From Variovorax sp. PBL-E5 (lineage in GTDB: Bacteria; Pseudomonadota; Gammaproteobacteria; Burkholderiales; Burkholderiaceae_C), in the NCBI RefSeq assembly GCF_901827185.1, contig NZ_LR594671.1, positions 2,604,001 to 2,668,000 on the forward strand: a stretch of 64,000 nucleotides of DNA, written 5' to 3'. Below are positions 7,645-18,792 of the stretch, piece after piece. The notes below the pieces were generated by a model. That model was not told where the DNA came from. It saw nothing but the letters and a program-made list of their open reading frames with translations, and did no database searches. The stretch's first letter is position 1; every line of letters starts with the position of its first letter. The position numbers and the translations under genes are program-made.

Positions 7645-9471
7645 ATGCATCACCCGACCATGAACCCCGCAGACGCGGCCGTCGCTGCCCCGCCCCGGCC
7701 ACGCCCGAACGCCGACGGCCCCTTGCAACGCCTGATGGACAGCGGCGGCCTGTACCCGGTCTTCCAGCCGCTGCTGGACCTGCGCAAGGGTTCCGTGTAT
7801 GGCCATGAAGCGCTGATCCGCGGCCCGGCCGATGGGCCCTTCCACATGCCGGCCGAACTGCTGCAGCTGGCGGCGCGCGAATCGATGTCCAGGGAGTTCG
7901 AACTGCGCTGCGTCGACGTCACGCTGCACGCCTGGGGTCGCCTGGGCCAGCCCGGGCTGCTGTTCGTGAACCTGAGCGCCGACGGCCTCGTGCATGCCAT
8001 GACCGGCACGCCCTCGTGCCTGCTGGAGCGCATGCTGGCGACCTCGCAGGTCTCGGCGCGCACGCTGGTGATCGAGCTCACCGAACGCGAACGCAGCAGC
8101 GACATCCGCGTGCTGCAGCAGGCGGTGAAAGGCCTGCATGCGATCGGCGCGCTGCTGGCGCTGGATGATTTCGGCGACGGCCATTCCAGCCTGCGCCTGT
8201 GGGCCGAGCTGAAGCCCGACTTCGTCAAGATCGACAAGTTCTTCACCCACGCCATTGCCAGCCACACCGAGAACTTCGAGATGGTGCGCGCCATCCGCGG
8301 CATCAGCGAGGCCTTCGGCACCCGGCTCGTGGCCGAAGGCATCGAGACCGCGGACGACCTTCGCGTGCTGCGCGACCTCGACGTCGCCTACGGCCAGGGC
8401 TACCTGCTGGGCCGCCCGCAGAAGGCGCCGGCGACGGCTGCACCGGCCGTGGTGATGGGCGTCGTCAAGGACAAGCGCATCGCCGTGATGCCGGGCGTGA
8501 GGCAGCTGGCCCGGGTCGGCGTGCTGCGCGGCCTGCCGATCATCCGGGCGCCCGACATCGGCCCGCAGACCACCAACGACGCGGTGTCCGCGCTGTTCCA
8601 GCGGCGCACCGACCTGCATGCGGTGGCCGTGGTCGACCAGGGCAAGCCGGTGGCGCTGATCAACCGGCAGAGTTTCATGGACCACTACGCGCGGCTCTAT
8701 TTCCGCGAGGTGCACGGACGCCGGCCCGCCGTGGACTATGCCAACCGCACGCCGCGGGTGGTCGAGCTCGACGACGATGTCGAGGAGCTGATCGGCATCC
8801 TGACCTCGCAGGACCAGCGCTACCTGAGCGACGGCTTCATCATTGCCGAGAACGGCCGCTACCTGGGCCTGGGAACCGGCGACCAGCTGGTGCGCGCGGT
8901 CACCGAGACACGCATCGAGTCGGCGCGGCATGCCAATCCGCTGACCTTCCTGCCGGGCAACGTGCCGATCAGCATGCACATCGAGCGCCTGCTGGCCAGT
9001 GGCGCCGACTTCGTGGCGTGCTATGCGGACCTGGACAACTTCAAGCCCTTCAACGACCACTACGGCTACTGGCTCGGCGACGAGATGCTGCGCGCGGTGG
9101 CGCGGCTCCTGAGCGCGCGCTGCGACGAGCGCCGCGATTTCGTCGGCCATGTCGGCGGCGACGATTTCATCGTCCTGTTCCAGAGCCGCGACTGGGAGCA
9201 GCGCTGCCGCCTGATCATCGAGGACTTCGCGCGCGAGGCGGCGGACTTCTACGACGAGCCGGCGCGCGCGGCCGGCGGCATCGAGGCCGAGGACCGCCAT
9301 GGCACCGCGCGGCTGTTCTCCTTCGCCGCGCTCTCCATCGGCGCGGTGCGCGTCACGCCGGGTCTGTGCCGGCGGGTCGAGGAAGTGGCGAACGAAGCGG
9401 CAATCGCCAAGCACGAGGCCAAGCTCGCGCCTTCGGGCCTCGCGGTGCGCACCGCGACGGCGGCCGCCTGA
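7645..9471 (+). CDS. EAL-CBS-GGDEF cyclic-di-GMP signalling protein
   Basis: 608 residues, no membrane segment. The N-terminal EAL domain (about 30-270) has GHEALIRGP, LVIELTERE, LDDFGDGHSSL, DFVKIDKF and VAEGIET, so the metal and substrate residues of an active phosphodiesterase appear present. The middle (about 285-410) looks like a CBS pair. The C-terminal GGDEF domain (about 425-600) has ADLDNFKPFNDHYG and VGGDDFIVLF, a GGDDF active site that can be cyclase-competent. The start at 7645 was chosen because the frame before it is low-complexity and CAGGAT lies just upstream; 7660 is an alternative. Single gene, convergent with upp with only 3 bp between stops. Confidence 0.88.
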   Translation: MHHPTMNPADAAVAAPPRPRPNADGPLQRLMDSGGLYPVFQPLLDLRKGSVYGHEALIRGPADGPFHMPAELLQLAARESMSREFELRCVDVTLHAWGRLGQPGLLFVNLSADGLVHAMTGTPSCLLERMLATSQVSARTLVIELTERERSSDIRVLQQAVKGLHAIGALLALDDFGDGHSSLRLWAELKPDFVKIDKFFTHAIASHTENFEMVRAIRGISEAFGTRLVAEGIETADDLRVLRDLDVAYGQGYLLGRPQKAPATAAPAVVMGVVKDKRIAVMPGVRQLARVGVLRGLPIIRAPDIGPQTTNDAVSALFQRRTDLHAVAVVDQGKPVALINRQSFMDHYARLYFREVHGRRPAVDYANRTPRVVELDDDVEELIGILTSQDQRYLSDGFIIAENGRYLGLGTGDQLVRAVTETRIESARHANPLTFLPGNVPISMHIERLLASGADFVACYADLDNFKPFNDHYGYWLGDEMLRAVARLLSARCDERRDFVGHVGGDDFIVLFQSRDWEQRCRLIIEDFAREAADFYDEPARAAGGIEAEDRHGTARLFSFAALSIGAVRVTPGLCRRVEEVANEAAIAKHEAKLAPSGLAVRTATAAA

Positions 9472-9474
9472 CGG

Positions 9475-10104
<630 letters not shown>

Positions 10105-10113
10105 GGGTGGAGT

Positions 10114-11519
10114 CTAAAAGACGGTGCCGTCGCTCTCGATGCGCAGCGGCGGCGCGCCGTCGCGCAGGCGCTGTGCGAGCGTGCGGCCTGCGGCCCAGGT
10201 GCCGCCTTCCAGCACGCGGGCCAGCGGTAGTTCCTCGTCGCTGCGGCCGAGCACCTTGCGCACCCGCGGCGCGAGTTCGTCGAGCAGGGCAACGGTGAGG
10301 GCGCGCCATTCGACGATGAATTCGTCGCTCACCTTCCAGGTCCGCTCCAGCAAGGCCGCATCCTTCGGCACGATCATGCCGCTGTCGATCAGCAGGCCGC
10401 CATTGCGGTATTCGGGCAAGGCGGTCAGCGCGTCGACGTGGCGGACCTTGACGCCGGCCCATTCGAAGGGCTCGAGCAGCGAATAGGCGAGCCACTGCGA
10501 CAGCTTGTGGAAGGGCATCCAGCCGTTGGTCAGTCCGGGCCCTGTGACGGCGCTGTGGCGCCAGCAGTCGCCGAGCGCGAGCGCGGGATCGCCCGAGCCG
10601 ATCGCGCCGGCGGTGTCGCTGCCGTCGGCCGCGATGCTGTCGATCGCATTGGCCATCGGCCAGATGCGCGAGAGCGATTCGAGCAGCAGCGACAGGATCT
10701 CGTGCGCGGAGATCTCGGCGGTCGGCGGCGCGGCAGGGCCGTAGGGGCCGACCAGCGCATCGAACAGGCCGCCGGGACGGCCATCGTCGCCGAAGACCTC
10801 AGGCTGCTCGTGCATCGCTTCGCCGAGGCGGCGCAGCAGGGTGGCACGGCCCGCAAGCCCGACCAGCGGATTGGCGGTGCTGGCCTGGAAGGCATCGCCC
10901 AGCCGGTCGGTCACCAGGGCGCGCAGGCCGGCCGCATCGGCCTGCAGCGGCTGGTCGGGGTCGGACGAGAACAGGCCGCTCGTGAAGGCATGGAAGCTCG
11001 CGACGCCCAGGCCTTCGGAGCGCGTGAAGCGCTGGCCGGTGGACGCTTCGACATAGAGCCAGTCGGGCCCGGCGCCGGCATCGAGCAGCACGCTCACCAG
11101 CACCAGGTCGATGTGGGCGCGGGCGCGCTGGCGCAGGTCGGCGCGGCCCAGCAGCTTGTCGAGTTCCGCGAGGCGGTTCACGCCGCCGGCCTCGAAATGG
11201 CGCCAGCGGCTGTGGTACGGGATCGGGTTCCAGGGATAGCGGTCGCGCGTCACCTCGGACACGGTGCGGGCCGTGTCCTCCATCGCGTTGTCGTCGCCGA
11301 TGGTGAACCACTTCGATTCGCCGCGGCGCGCGCGCGCCAGCAGCGCCGCCGCGCGTTCGCGGATCGCGGCGGTGGTGCGCAGCACGGCCGCGGCGCCGGC
11401 GGGTTGGCGGGTGTCGTCGCGCAGCTCGACCAGCGGGTCGACGTGGCCGTGCGCATCGGCGCTGCGCACGGCCGCATTGGCGGTCGGCCGGTCGGGGTCC
11501 AGTCCGTAGTTGTCCTTGC

Positions 11520-11523
<4 letters not shown>
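10114..11523 (-). CDS. URC4/Urg3 (DUF1688) family protein, uracil catabolism
   Basis: 469 residues, recognised as the URC4/Urg3 family by overall sequence, for example WFTIGDDNAMEDTA, YPWNPIPYHSRWRHFEAGGVNR and the C-terminal VKVRHVDALTALPEYRNGGLLIDSG. In the yeast Lachancea kluyveri, URC4 is required for growth on uracil as nitrogen source; its reaction is not firmly known to me. The ATG overlaps the stop of the URC1-like gene (ATGA). No membrane segments or export signal are seen, so it should be cytoplasmic. Family call is strong, biochemical role is taken from the eukaryotic pathway. Confidence 0.85.
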
Positions 11524-12806
<1,283 letters not shown>

Positions 12807-12826
12807 GGCGTTCTCCAAAAACACAC

Positions 12827-12854
12827 TTTAGAGCATGACGACGATCATCGTCAC
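12827..12854 (-). promoter_or_regulatory. putative URC operon promoter with internal palindrome
   Basis: On the minus strand GTGACG (12854-12849) and TCTAAA (12832-12827) are separated by 16 bases and lie about 20-50 bases before the URC1 start. The spacer contains most of the 13-bp palindrome GACGAT-C-ATCGTC (12840-12852), a position where a repressor would block RNA polymerase. The -35 is poor, so this is a suggestion from pattern only. Confidence 0.35.
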
Positions 12855-12858
12855 GGCT

Positions 12859-12880
12859 CGCATCGCGAAGCGGCGATGCG
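12859..12880. repeat. perfect 8-bp stem-loop between yjgR-like gene and URC1
   Basis: CGCATCGC (12859-12866) and GCGATGCG (12873-12880) pair perfectly around the six-base loop GAAGCG. It lies 39 bases after the upstream ATPase gene on the minus strand. No T-run follows in either direction, so a simple intrinsic terminator is unlikely; it could slow or protect mRNA or be part of a binding site. Confidence 0.5.
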
Positions 12881-12919
12881 CACGCCGATCCGGCGACCCG
12901 GCCTGTATCGGTTCTGAAG

Positions 12920-14440
12920 CTAGCGCCGCGTCTTGGCGCCGAAGATCCCGCCCAGCACGCCACGCAGGATCTCGCGGCCGACGGTGGTGCCCATGGTGCG
13001 CACGGCGGACTTCGCCATCGTCTGCGCGAGCCCGTCGTGCTTGCCGCCACGCGGACCGGTCGAGCCGAACAGGATCTCGTTGAGGCTGCCCATCACGCCG
13101 CCGCCCGAGGCTTGCGTGGCCGGTGCGCCCGCCGGGCCTGCAGCCACGGGCGCATCGGGCGCGGAATCGGCGCGGCCCTTCAGCTTCTCGTACGCCGACT
13201 CGCGGTCCACCGTCTTCTCGTACACACCGGCCACCAGCGAGTTCGCCATCAGCGCCTGCCGCTGCTCGGGCGTGATCGGGCCGATGCGGCTGCCGGGCGG
13301 CAGCACATAGACGCGCTCGGTCACGGTCGGCCGGCCCTTGTCGTCCAGGAAGCTCGCCAGTGCCTCGCCGACGGCCAGCTCGGTGATCGCGGCCTCGATG
13401 TCCAGGCCCGGCTTCTGCCGCATGGTGGTCGCCGTGGCCTTCACCGCCTTCTGGTCGCGCGGCGTGAAGGCGCGCAGCGCGTGCTGCACGCGGTTGCCCA
13501 GCTGGGCCAGCACCGAGTCGGGAATGTCGAGCGGGTTCTGCGTGACGAAGAACACGCCCACGCCCTTGGAGCGCACCAGCCGCACCACGAGCTCGATGCG
13601 CTCGACCAGCGCCTTGGGCGCCTCGTTGAACAGCAGGTGGGCCTCGTCGAAGAAGAACACCAGCTTGGGCTGCTCGGGGTCGCCGATCTCGGGCAGTTGC
13701 TCGAACAGCTCGGACAGCAGCCACAAGAGGAAGGTCGCGTAGAGGCGCGGCGAGCTCATCAGCTTGTCGGCCGCCAGGATGTTCACGACGCCCTTGCCGC
13801 CGACGGTCTGCATGAAGTCGGCGATGTTGAGCATCGGCTCGCCGAAGAACTTGTCGCCGCCCTGGCTCTCGATCTGCAGCAGGCCGCGCTGGATCGCGCC
13901 CACGCTGGCGGCGCTGACGTTTCCGTACTGGGTGGTGAACTGGCTGGCGTTCTCGCCGACGTGCTGCAGCATCGCGCGCAGGTCCTTGAGATCGAGCAGC
14001 AGCAGGCCGTTGTCGTCGGCGATCTTGAAGACGATGTTCAGCACGCCGGCCTGGGTGTCGTTGAGGTCGAGCATGCGGCCCAGCAGCAGCGGGCCCATGT
14101 CCGAGATCGTGGCCCGCACCGGGTGGCCCTGTTCGCCGAACACGTCCCACAGCGTGACCGGGCAGGCGAGGGCGGCGGGCTGCTCGAGCCCGCGTTCCTT
14201 CAGCGTGGCGGCCATCCTGTCGCCGATGCTGCCCTGCTGGCTGATGCCGGTCAGGTCGCCCTTGACGTCGGCCATGAACACGGGCACGCCGATGCCGGAG
14301 AGCTTCTCGGCGATGGTCTGCAGGGTGACGGTCTTGCCCGTGCCGGTCGCGCCGGTGATCAGGCCGTGCCGGTTGGCAAGGCCCGGCAGCAGGCTGCATT
14401 CGGTGGTGTCGTGGCGGGCGATCAGCAAGGGGTCGGCCAT
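12920..14440 (-). CDS. yjgR: DUF853/YjgR-type HerA-like ATPase
   Basis: 506 residues. Walker A is [14 protein letters not shown] near residue 30 and Walker B is [13 protein letters not shown] near 260, as in HerA/FtsK-like P-loop ATPases. The C-terminus has a Gly/Ala-rich stretch ([18 protein letters not shown]) and ends with [20 protein letters not shown], the typical YjgR tail. Function in bacteria is not established; family members are considered soluble ATPases. It lies 113 bp before URC1 on the same strand, but the gap holds a possible promoter, so it may be its own unit. It is divergent from the pigment operon. Confidence 0.88.
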   Translation of the reverse strand: MADPLLIARHDTTECSLLPGLANRHGLITGATGTGKTVTLQTIAEKLSGIGVPVFMADVKGDLTGISQQGSIGDRMAATLKERGLEQPAALACPVTLWDVFGEQGHPVRATISDMGPLLLGRMLDLNDTQAGVLNIVFKIADDNGLLLLDLKDLRAMLQHVGENASQFTTQYGNVSAASVGAIQRGLLQIESQGGDKFFGEPMLNIADFMQTVGGKGVVNILAADKLMSSPRLYATFLLWLLSELFEQLPEIGDPEQPKLVFFFDEAHLLFNEAPKALVERIELVVRLVRSKGVGVFFVTQNPLDIPDSVLAQLGNRVQHALRAFTPRDQKAVKATATTMRQKPGLDIEAAITELAVGEALASFLDDKGRPTVTERVYVLPPGSRIGPITPEQRQALMANSLVAGVYEKTVDRESAYEKLKGRADSAPDAPVAAGPAGAPATQASGGGVMGSLNEILFGSTGPRGGKHDGLAQTMAKSAVRTMGTTVGREILRGVLGGIFGAKTRR

Positions 14441-14489
14441 GGGGGGTCCGTTCGTTGGTACGAGGAGCAGTCTATCGAAGCCGGCCTCC

Positions 14490-14495
14490 TATAAT
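14490..14495 (+). promoter_or_regulatory. -10 box of the aryl-polyene operon
   Basis: A perfect TATAAT lies 44 bases before the carrier-protein start, in the gap between the divergent yjgR-like gene and the cluster. At the matching distance upstream (about 14467-14472) no good -35 hexamer is visible, so the promoter may depend on an activator. Confidence 0.5.
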
Positions 14496-14539
14496 TCCGG
14501 ACCGTGCGATAGTTCCCGAAAAAGTTCCCGGAGTTTGCC

Positions 14540-14851
14540 TTGTCATCGAGTGCCCAGTCCCCCCTTTCCGCCGTTGGCGACGCGTCCGAACAATCTCCTC
14601 TCGAGAACGAGCTGGCCGTGCTGCTGGTCGAGTCGCTCAATCTCGAGGTCGCACCTTCGGACATCGTGCCCACGGCGCCGCTCTATGGCGAAGGGCTCGG
14701 GCTCGACTCGATCGACATCCTCGAAGTCGCACTCGAGGTGTCGCGCAAGTACGGCTTCCAGCTGCGCTCCGACGATGAGCGCAATCAGCAAATCTTCGAG
14801 TCGCTGCGCAGTCTTGCGACGCACGTCGCGCAGAATCGCGGCGCTTCCTGA
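14540..14851 (+). CDS. acyl carrier protein of the aryl-polyene cluster
   Basis: 103 residues. The phosphopantetheine site GLGLDSIDILEV is clear, with Ser57 as attachment point. It begins with TTG; there is no in-frame ATG before the conserved core, and CCCGGAG lies six bases upstream of the TTG. The first 20 residues are an uncharged Ser/Ala-rich extension. It probably carries the growing aryl-polyene chain for the ligase, dehydratase and ketoreductase encoded downstream. Aryl-polyene clusters of other bacteria commonly encode two carrier proteins; only this one is present in the window. Confidence 0.88.
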   Translation: MSSSAQSPLSAVGDASEQSPLENELAVLLVESLNLEVAPSDIVPTAPLYGEGLGLDSIDILEVALEVSRKYGFQLRSDDERNQQIFESLRSLATHVAQNRGAS

Positions 14852-14854
14852 TCC

Positions 14855-15493
14855 ATGTCTCGATGGCGCATGGCGCTCCTGCTGATCGCGGGGGTGAGCT
14901 ATGCCGGCGTTTCCCAATGGATGATGCTCTACCATGCGGCCGCACCCTGGGCCGTGGTGGTGCTGCTCGGACCGCTGTGGCTCACCGCATGGGGCATCGT
15001 CGCCAGCCGCTTCGGTGCCTGGGGCATGGTGCTGGGCGCTGTGGCCGGACTGGTTGCGTTCGCCTTCGTGCTGCGCGGCGGCATCGGTGACCCCAACCTG
15101 CTCTACATGCTGCAGCACGTGAGCATCAATGTGCTGCTGTGCGGCTGGTTCGGCGCTTCGCTGCGCGGCGACGGCCTGTCCCTCATCGGCCAGTTCGCCG
15201 CGCGCGTGCATCCGATGTCGCCGGCCATGTGCACCTACACCGGCAACGTGACGCGTGTCTGGACGCTGTACTTCGCGCTGATGGCCGTGGCCTCGGTCGC
15301 GGTCTATGCGAGCCTGTCCTTCGCTGCCTGGTCGGTGCTGGCCAATCTGCTGACGCCGCTGTGCATCGTCGGTCTTTTCGTGGGCGAGCATCTGCTGCGC
15401 TATCGCCTGCATCCCGAATTCGAGCGCACACGCATGATCGATGCCGTGCGCGCCTTCTATGGCGCGCCGGCCGATCCCGCCGCGCGCCGTTGA
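14855..15493 (+). CDS. COG4648-type integral membrane protein of aryl-polyene clusters
   Basis: 212 residues with about five or six hydrophobic helices (e.g. MALLLIAGVSYAGVSQWMML and VLLGPLWLTAWGIVASRFG) and a soluble C-terminus with RYRLHPEFERTRMIDAVRAF. It sits three bases after the carrier protein and overlaps the ligase start (TTGA). A membrane protein of this sort follows the carrier protein in aryl-polyene and xanthomonadin clusters. Its role is not known; it may help place the polyene-making enzymes at the inner membrane. Confidence 0.75.
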   Translation: MSRWRMALLLIAGVSYAGVSQWMMLYHAAAPWAVVVLLGPLWLTAWGIVASRFGAWGMVLGAVAGLVAFAFVLRGGIGDPNLLYMLQHVSINVLLCGWFGASLRGDGLSLIGQFAARVHPMSPAMCTYTGNVTRVWTLYFALMAVASVAVYASLSFAAWSVLANLLTPLCIVGLFVGEHLLRYRLHPEFERTRMIDAVRAFYGAPADPAARR

Positions 15494-17214
15494 ACGACGA
15501 GCTTCCGACGTTGAGCCATTCTTCTCTCTTGCCGCTGCTCGCGAGCCGCGACCTCGACCAGCCGCTGGCCTGGCGCCATGGCGTGCCGGTGAGTGCGCGC
15601 GAGTTCCTCGCCGACGTGGCGCGCTTCGCCCCCACGCTGCCTGCGGGCGGTCCGGCCGTCAATCTCTGTGGCGATCGCTATGCCTTCGCCGTCAGCCTGG
15701 GCGCCGCGCTGGTGCGCGGACTGACCAGCCTGCTGCCGCCCGATGCGCGCCCCGACACGCTGGCCCGCTTGTGCGACGCCGGCGGCCGGACTTTTGCCAT
15801 TGCCGACGCCGCCAACACCGAGACGCCCGGCATGCCGCGCGTGCTGTTCGAGGCACAGCCCGCTGCCGTGGCTTCACCCGATCAGCCCGTGCCTGCGATC
15901 GACGCCGGCCTGCATGCGGTGAGCCTGCTGACCTCGGGCTCGACCGGCACGCCGCAGCCGCATGCCAAGACCTGGGAGACGCTGGTCGGCGACGTGGCTG
16001 CCGCGGTCGATCGCCTGTCCGGCATGCTCGGGCGACCTTCGCTGGCCGGGCTGACGCTGGTCGCGACGGTGCCGGTGCAGCACAGCTACGGACTCGAGTC
16101 CTCGGCCTTGCTGGCCATGCTGGGCGGCGCCGCATTCGACAGCGGTCGGCCCTTCTTTCCGGCCGACGTGGCGCGCACGCTCGCCTCGGTGCCGCAGCCG
16201 CGCGCGCTGGTGACCACGCCCTTCCACCTGAAGACGCTGCTGCTGGCCGGCATCGAGCTGCCGCCGGTGGACCTGATCCTGTCGGCCACGGCACCGCTCT
16301 CGCCGCAGCTCGCGGCGCAGGCGGAGCAGGCGATGGGCGGTGCGCTGATCGAGATCTACGGCAGCACCGAATCCGGCCAGGTCGCGACGCGGCGGCCGAC
16401 CCAGAGCGAAATCTGGGAAACCTTCGGCGAGATCCGCGTGCATGCCGAGCGCGACGACAAGGGCGCCGAGCGCTTCGTCTTCGAGGGCGACTTCATTCCC
16501 GAACCGACGCCGATGGCCGACGTGCTGGAGCTGCTCGATGCGCGCCGCTTCCGCTTGTTCGGCCGTGCCAACGACCTGATCCACGTCGCCGGCCGGCGCA
16601 GTTCGCTGGGCTACCTCAACCACCATCTCAACAGCATTCCCGGCGTCGTCGACGGGGCGTTCTGGCTGCCCGACGACGTGACCGACGGCGTGGTGCGACC
16701 GGTCGCCTTCGTGGTGGCGCCGACGCTCGATGCGCACGCGATCATCGCGGCGCTGCGCGAGCGCCTGGAGGCGGTGTTCGTGCCGCGCCGCGTGGTGCAG
16801 GTTGCGGCGTTTCCGCGCGAGGGCACGGGCAAGCTCACGGCGCGCTCGCTGCGCGAGTTCGCACTGGCCCAACTGGCCTCGGACGGCACGCCGGTGCAGA
16901 TCACGCGCGACGTGCCGCAGGACCATCCGGCTTTCGCCGGCCACTTTCCGGGCCAGCCGCTCCTGCCTGGCGCGCTGCTGCTGTCCGAGGTGCTGGAGGT
17001 GATCCGCGGCGTTCCCGCGCTGGCGGCCCGCATCGGCGCGCAGCCGACGCTGGCCGCGGCCAAGTTCCTCGCGCCCGTGCGCCCGGGCAGCGCGCTCGTG
17101 ATCGATCTCGTCCCTGAAACGGGCGCCTCGCGCGGGCTGCGTTTCGAGGTCCGCTGCGACGGCGTGATCGCTGCCAGCGGGCGCTGGACGCCGGCGGCGA
17201 GCGCGCCGGCATGA
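15490..17214 (+). CDS. AMP-dependent ligase fused to FabA/FabZ-like dehydratase
   Basis: 574 residues. The N-terminal adenylate-forming domain has TSGSTGTPQPHAKT (residues 148-155 core), YGSTESGQVATRR and a terminal GTGKLTAR catalytic-lysine motif. Residues about 460-574 form a hot-dog dehydratase with HPAFAGHFPGQPLLPGALLL, like the HFPG-PG core of FabZ. The fusion joins starter-acid activation to chain dehydration, which are often separate genes (ApeH and ApeI in E. coli). The TTG start at 15490 overlaps the previous stop; no ATG exists before the core domain. The likely starter is a hydroxybenzoate made by the chorismatase at 25572. Confidence 0.87.
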   Translation: MNDELPTLSHSSLLPLLASRDLDQPLAWRHGVPVSAREFLADVARFAPTLPAGGPAVNLCGDRYAFAVSLGAALVRGLTSLLPPDARPDTLARLCDAGGRTFAIADAANTETPGMPRVLFEAQPAAVASPDQPVPAIDAGLHAVSLLTSGSTGTPQPHAKTWETLVGDVAAAVDRLSGMLGRPSLAGLTLVATVPVQHSYGLESSALLAMLGGAAFDSGRPFFPADVARTLASVPQPRALVTTPFHLKTLLLAGIELPPVDLILSATAPLSPQLAAQAEQAMGGALIEIYGSTESGQVATRRPTQSEIWETFGEIRVHAERDDKGAERFVFEGDFIPEPTPMADVLELLDARRFRLFGRANDLIHVAGRRSSLGYLNHHLNSIPGVVDGAFWLPDDVTDGVVRPVAFVVAPTLDAHAIIAALRERLEAVFVPRRVVQVAAFPREGTGKLTARSLREFALAQLASDGTPVQITRDVPQDHPAFAGHFPGQPLLPGALLLSEVLEVIRGVPALAARIGAQPTLAAAKFLAPVRPGSALVIDLVPETGASRGLRFEVRCDGVIAASGRWTPAASAPA

Positions 17215-18191
17215 GCGGACCGCCACCCGAGGCCGGCGGCACCAAGTCGCGCCAGGCCGAATGGTCGCGCACGCCCGAGCGCAGCAACATGCTGGCGCTG
17301 CGCGTGATCTGCTGGATCGCCATCCAGTGCGGGCGCCCGCTCGCGCGGGGGGTGCTGCACCTGATCAGCGTGTACTTCCTGCTGTTCTCGCCGACGCCGC
17401 GCCGTCACATCAAGCGCTACCTGTTTCGTGCGATCGGGCCGAATGCGGGATGGAGCGACGGCTACAAGCTGCTTCATGCCTTCGCATCGACGGTGCTGGA
17501 CCGCATCTATTTCCTGCGCGGCCGCATGGACCTGTTCGACGTCAAGGTCCAGGGCAACGTGCCGGTCGAGGCCGAAGCGCAGGCGGGCCGGGGCGCCTTC
17601 CTGCTCGGTGCGCACGTCGGCAGCTTCGAGGCGCTCGGCGCCTGCAAGCACCAGAGCGACTGTCCCGAGGATCTTCGGCTCGCGATGCTGATGTACCCGG
17701 ACAACGCGCAGCAGATCAACGCGGTGCTCAATGCGATCGCGCTGCCCGAACTGCGGCCGCACGTGATCGCGCTGGGCCGGCCGCATTCGATGCTGGCGCT
17801 GCGCGACTGGCTCGATACCGGCGGCCTCGCAGGCCTGCTGGCGGACCGCACGTTGTCCGGCCCCGAGGAAGCGGGCCAGCAGCGCGGCAGCAGCATCGCG
17901 CTGCCTTTTCTCGGCGCGCCGGCGCTCTTCAACGATGGCCCGTTCCGGCTCGCCGCGCTTCTGCGGCGCAAGGTCTTCTTCATGGCCGGGCTCTATGCCG
18001 GCGGCGCCCGTTACGATGTGCTCTTCGAGCCGCTGGCCGATTTCAGCGAGCGCATCACCAACCCCGAGGAACGGGAGCGGCGCATCCGCGCCGCGCTCGA
18101 AAGCTACGTGACGCGGCTCGAGGCGCTGTGCCGTGCCTACCCCTACAACTGGTTCAACTTCCATGATTTCTGGCTCGAAGATTCGGTTTGA
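17211..18191 (+). CDS. LpxL/HtrB-like lysophospholipid acyltransferase
   Basis: 326 residues. A hydrophobic segment near residues 30-60 (ICWIAIQCGRPLARGVLHLISVYFLLF cut short here) anchors it to the membrane. The family HX4E catalytic motif is GAHVGSFEAL, followed by a conserved arginine region. These enzymes move acyl groups from carrier protein to a lipid acceptor. In aryl-polyene clusters a similar gene probably loads the polyene on a lipid head group. ATG overlaps the ligase stop, and its 3' end overlaps the LolA-like gene by 29 bases. Confidence 0.85.
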   Translation: MSGPPPEAGGTKSRQAEWSRTPERSNMLALRVICWIAIQCGRPLARGVLHLISVYFLLFSPTPRRHIKRYLFRAIGPNAGWSDGYKLLHAFASTVLDRIYFLRGRMDLFDVKVQGNVPVEAEAQAGRGAFLLGAHVGSFEALGACKHQSDCPEDLRLAMLMYPDNAQQINAVLNAIALPELRPHVIALGRPHSMLALRDWLDTGGLAGLLADRTLSGPEEAGQQRGSSIALPFLGAPALFNDGPFRLAALLRRKVFFMAGLYAGGARYDVLFEPLADFSERITNPEERERRIRAALESYVTRLEALCRAYPYNWFNFHDFWLEDSV

Positions 18192-18792
18192 CCGCTGGTG
18201 CCGAGGCCTGCTGATCGTGCTGGCGTTCTCCGCCTCGTCGGCCTGGGCCTTCGATCTGCCCGAGCTGATGGGCCTGCTGGCACGGCAGAAGAAGGGCGAG
18301 GCGCGCTTCACCGAACAGCGCTTCGTGCACGGCCTCGAAGGCCCGCTCGATGCCAGCGGCGTGCTGAGCTTCACCGCGCCCGACAAGCTGACCCGGCGCA
18401 CGCTGACGCCGCGGCCTGAAACGATGAGCGTCGACGGCAACACGCTGACGCTGTCGCGTGGCGGCCGCACCCGCACGCTCACGCTCGACAGCATGCCCGA
18501 ACTGCTCGGCCTGGTGGAAGCCATGCGCGGCACGCTGAGCGGCAACACGCAGAGCCTGCAGCGCTATTTCCGCAGCACGGTCGCGGGTTCCAGCGACCAT
18601 TGGACGCTCTCGCTGACACCGATCGACGAGCGGCTGGCCGCCCAGGTGCGCATGCTGGTTCTCAGCGGACGCGGCGGCGAGGTGCTCGGGGTCGAGATGG
18701 TGTTCATCGGCGGCGACCGCTCGGTGATGACCATCACGCCCGAACGCAGCGCCGGCACGCCGGCCACGGCGCCTTCGCGTTCGCCGCCGTGA
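18163..18792 (+). CDS. LolA-like outer-membrane lipoprotein carrier
   Basis: 209 residues beginning with a signal peptide (RGLLIVLAFSASSAWA, cleavage near residue 29). The mature part FDLPELMGLLARQKKGEARF followed by FVHGLEGPLDASGVLSFTAPDKL is the LolA-type beta-fold signature. In aryl-polyene clusters such a protein is thought to ferry the lipid-linked pigment across the periplasm. ATG at 18163 was chosen because the signal peptide directly follows it, though the frame is open 30 bases further up. It overlaps the next gene by one base (TGATG). Confidence 0.85.
   Translation: MISGSKIRFDRWCRGLLIVLAFSASSAWAFDLPELMGLLARQKKGEARFTEQRFVHGLEGPLDASGVLSFTAPDKLTRRTLTPRPETMSVDGNTLTLSRGGRTRTLTLDSMPELLGLVEAMRGTLSGNTQSLQRYFRSTVAGSSDHWTLSLTPIDERLAAQVRMLVLSGRGGEVLGVEMVFIGGDRSVMTITPERSAGTPATAPSRSPP

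Noticed and set aside
12859..12880. Stem-loop as intrinsic terminator after the yjgR-like gene
   Set aside because: No T-run on either side; listed as a structure only.
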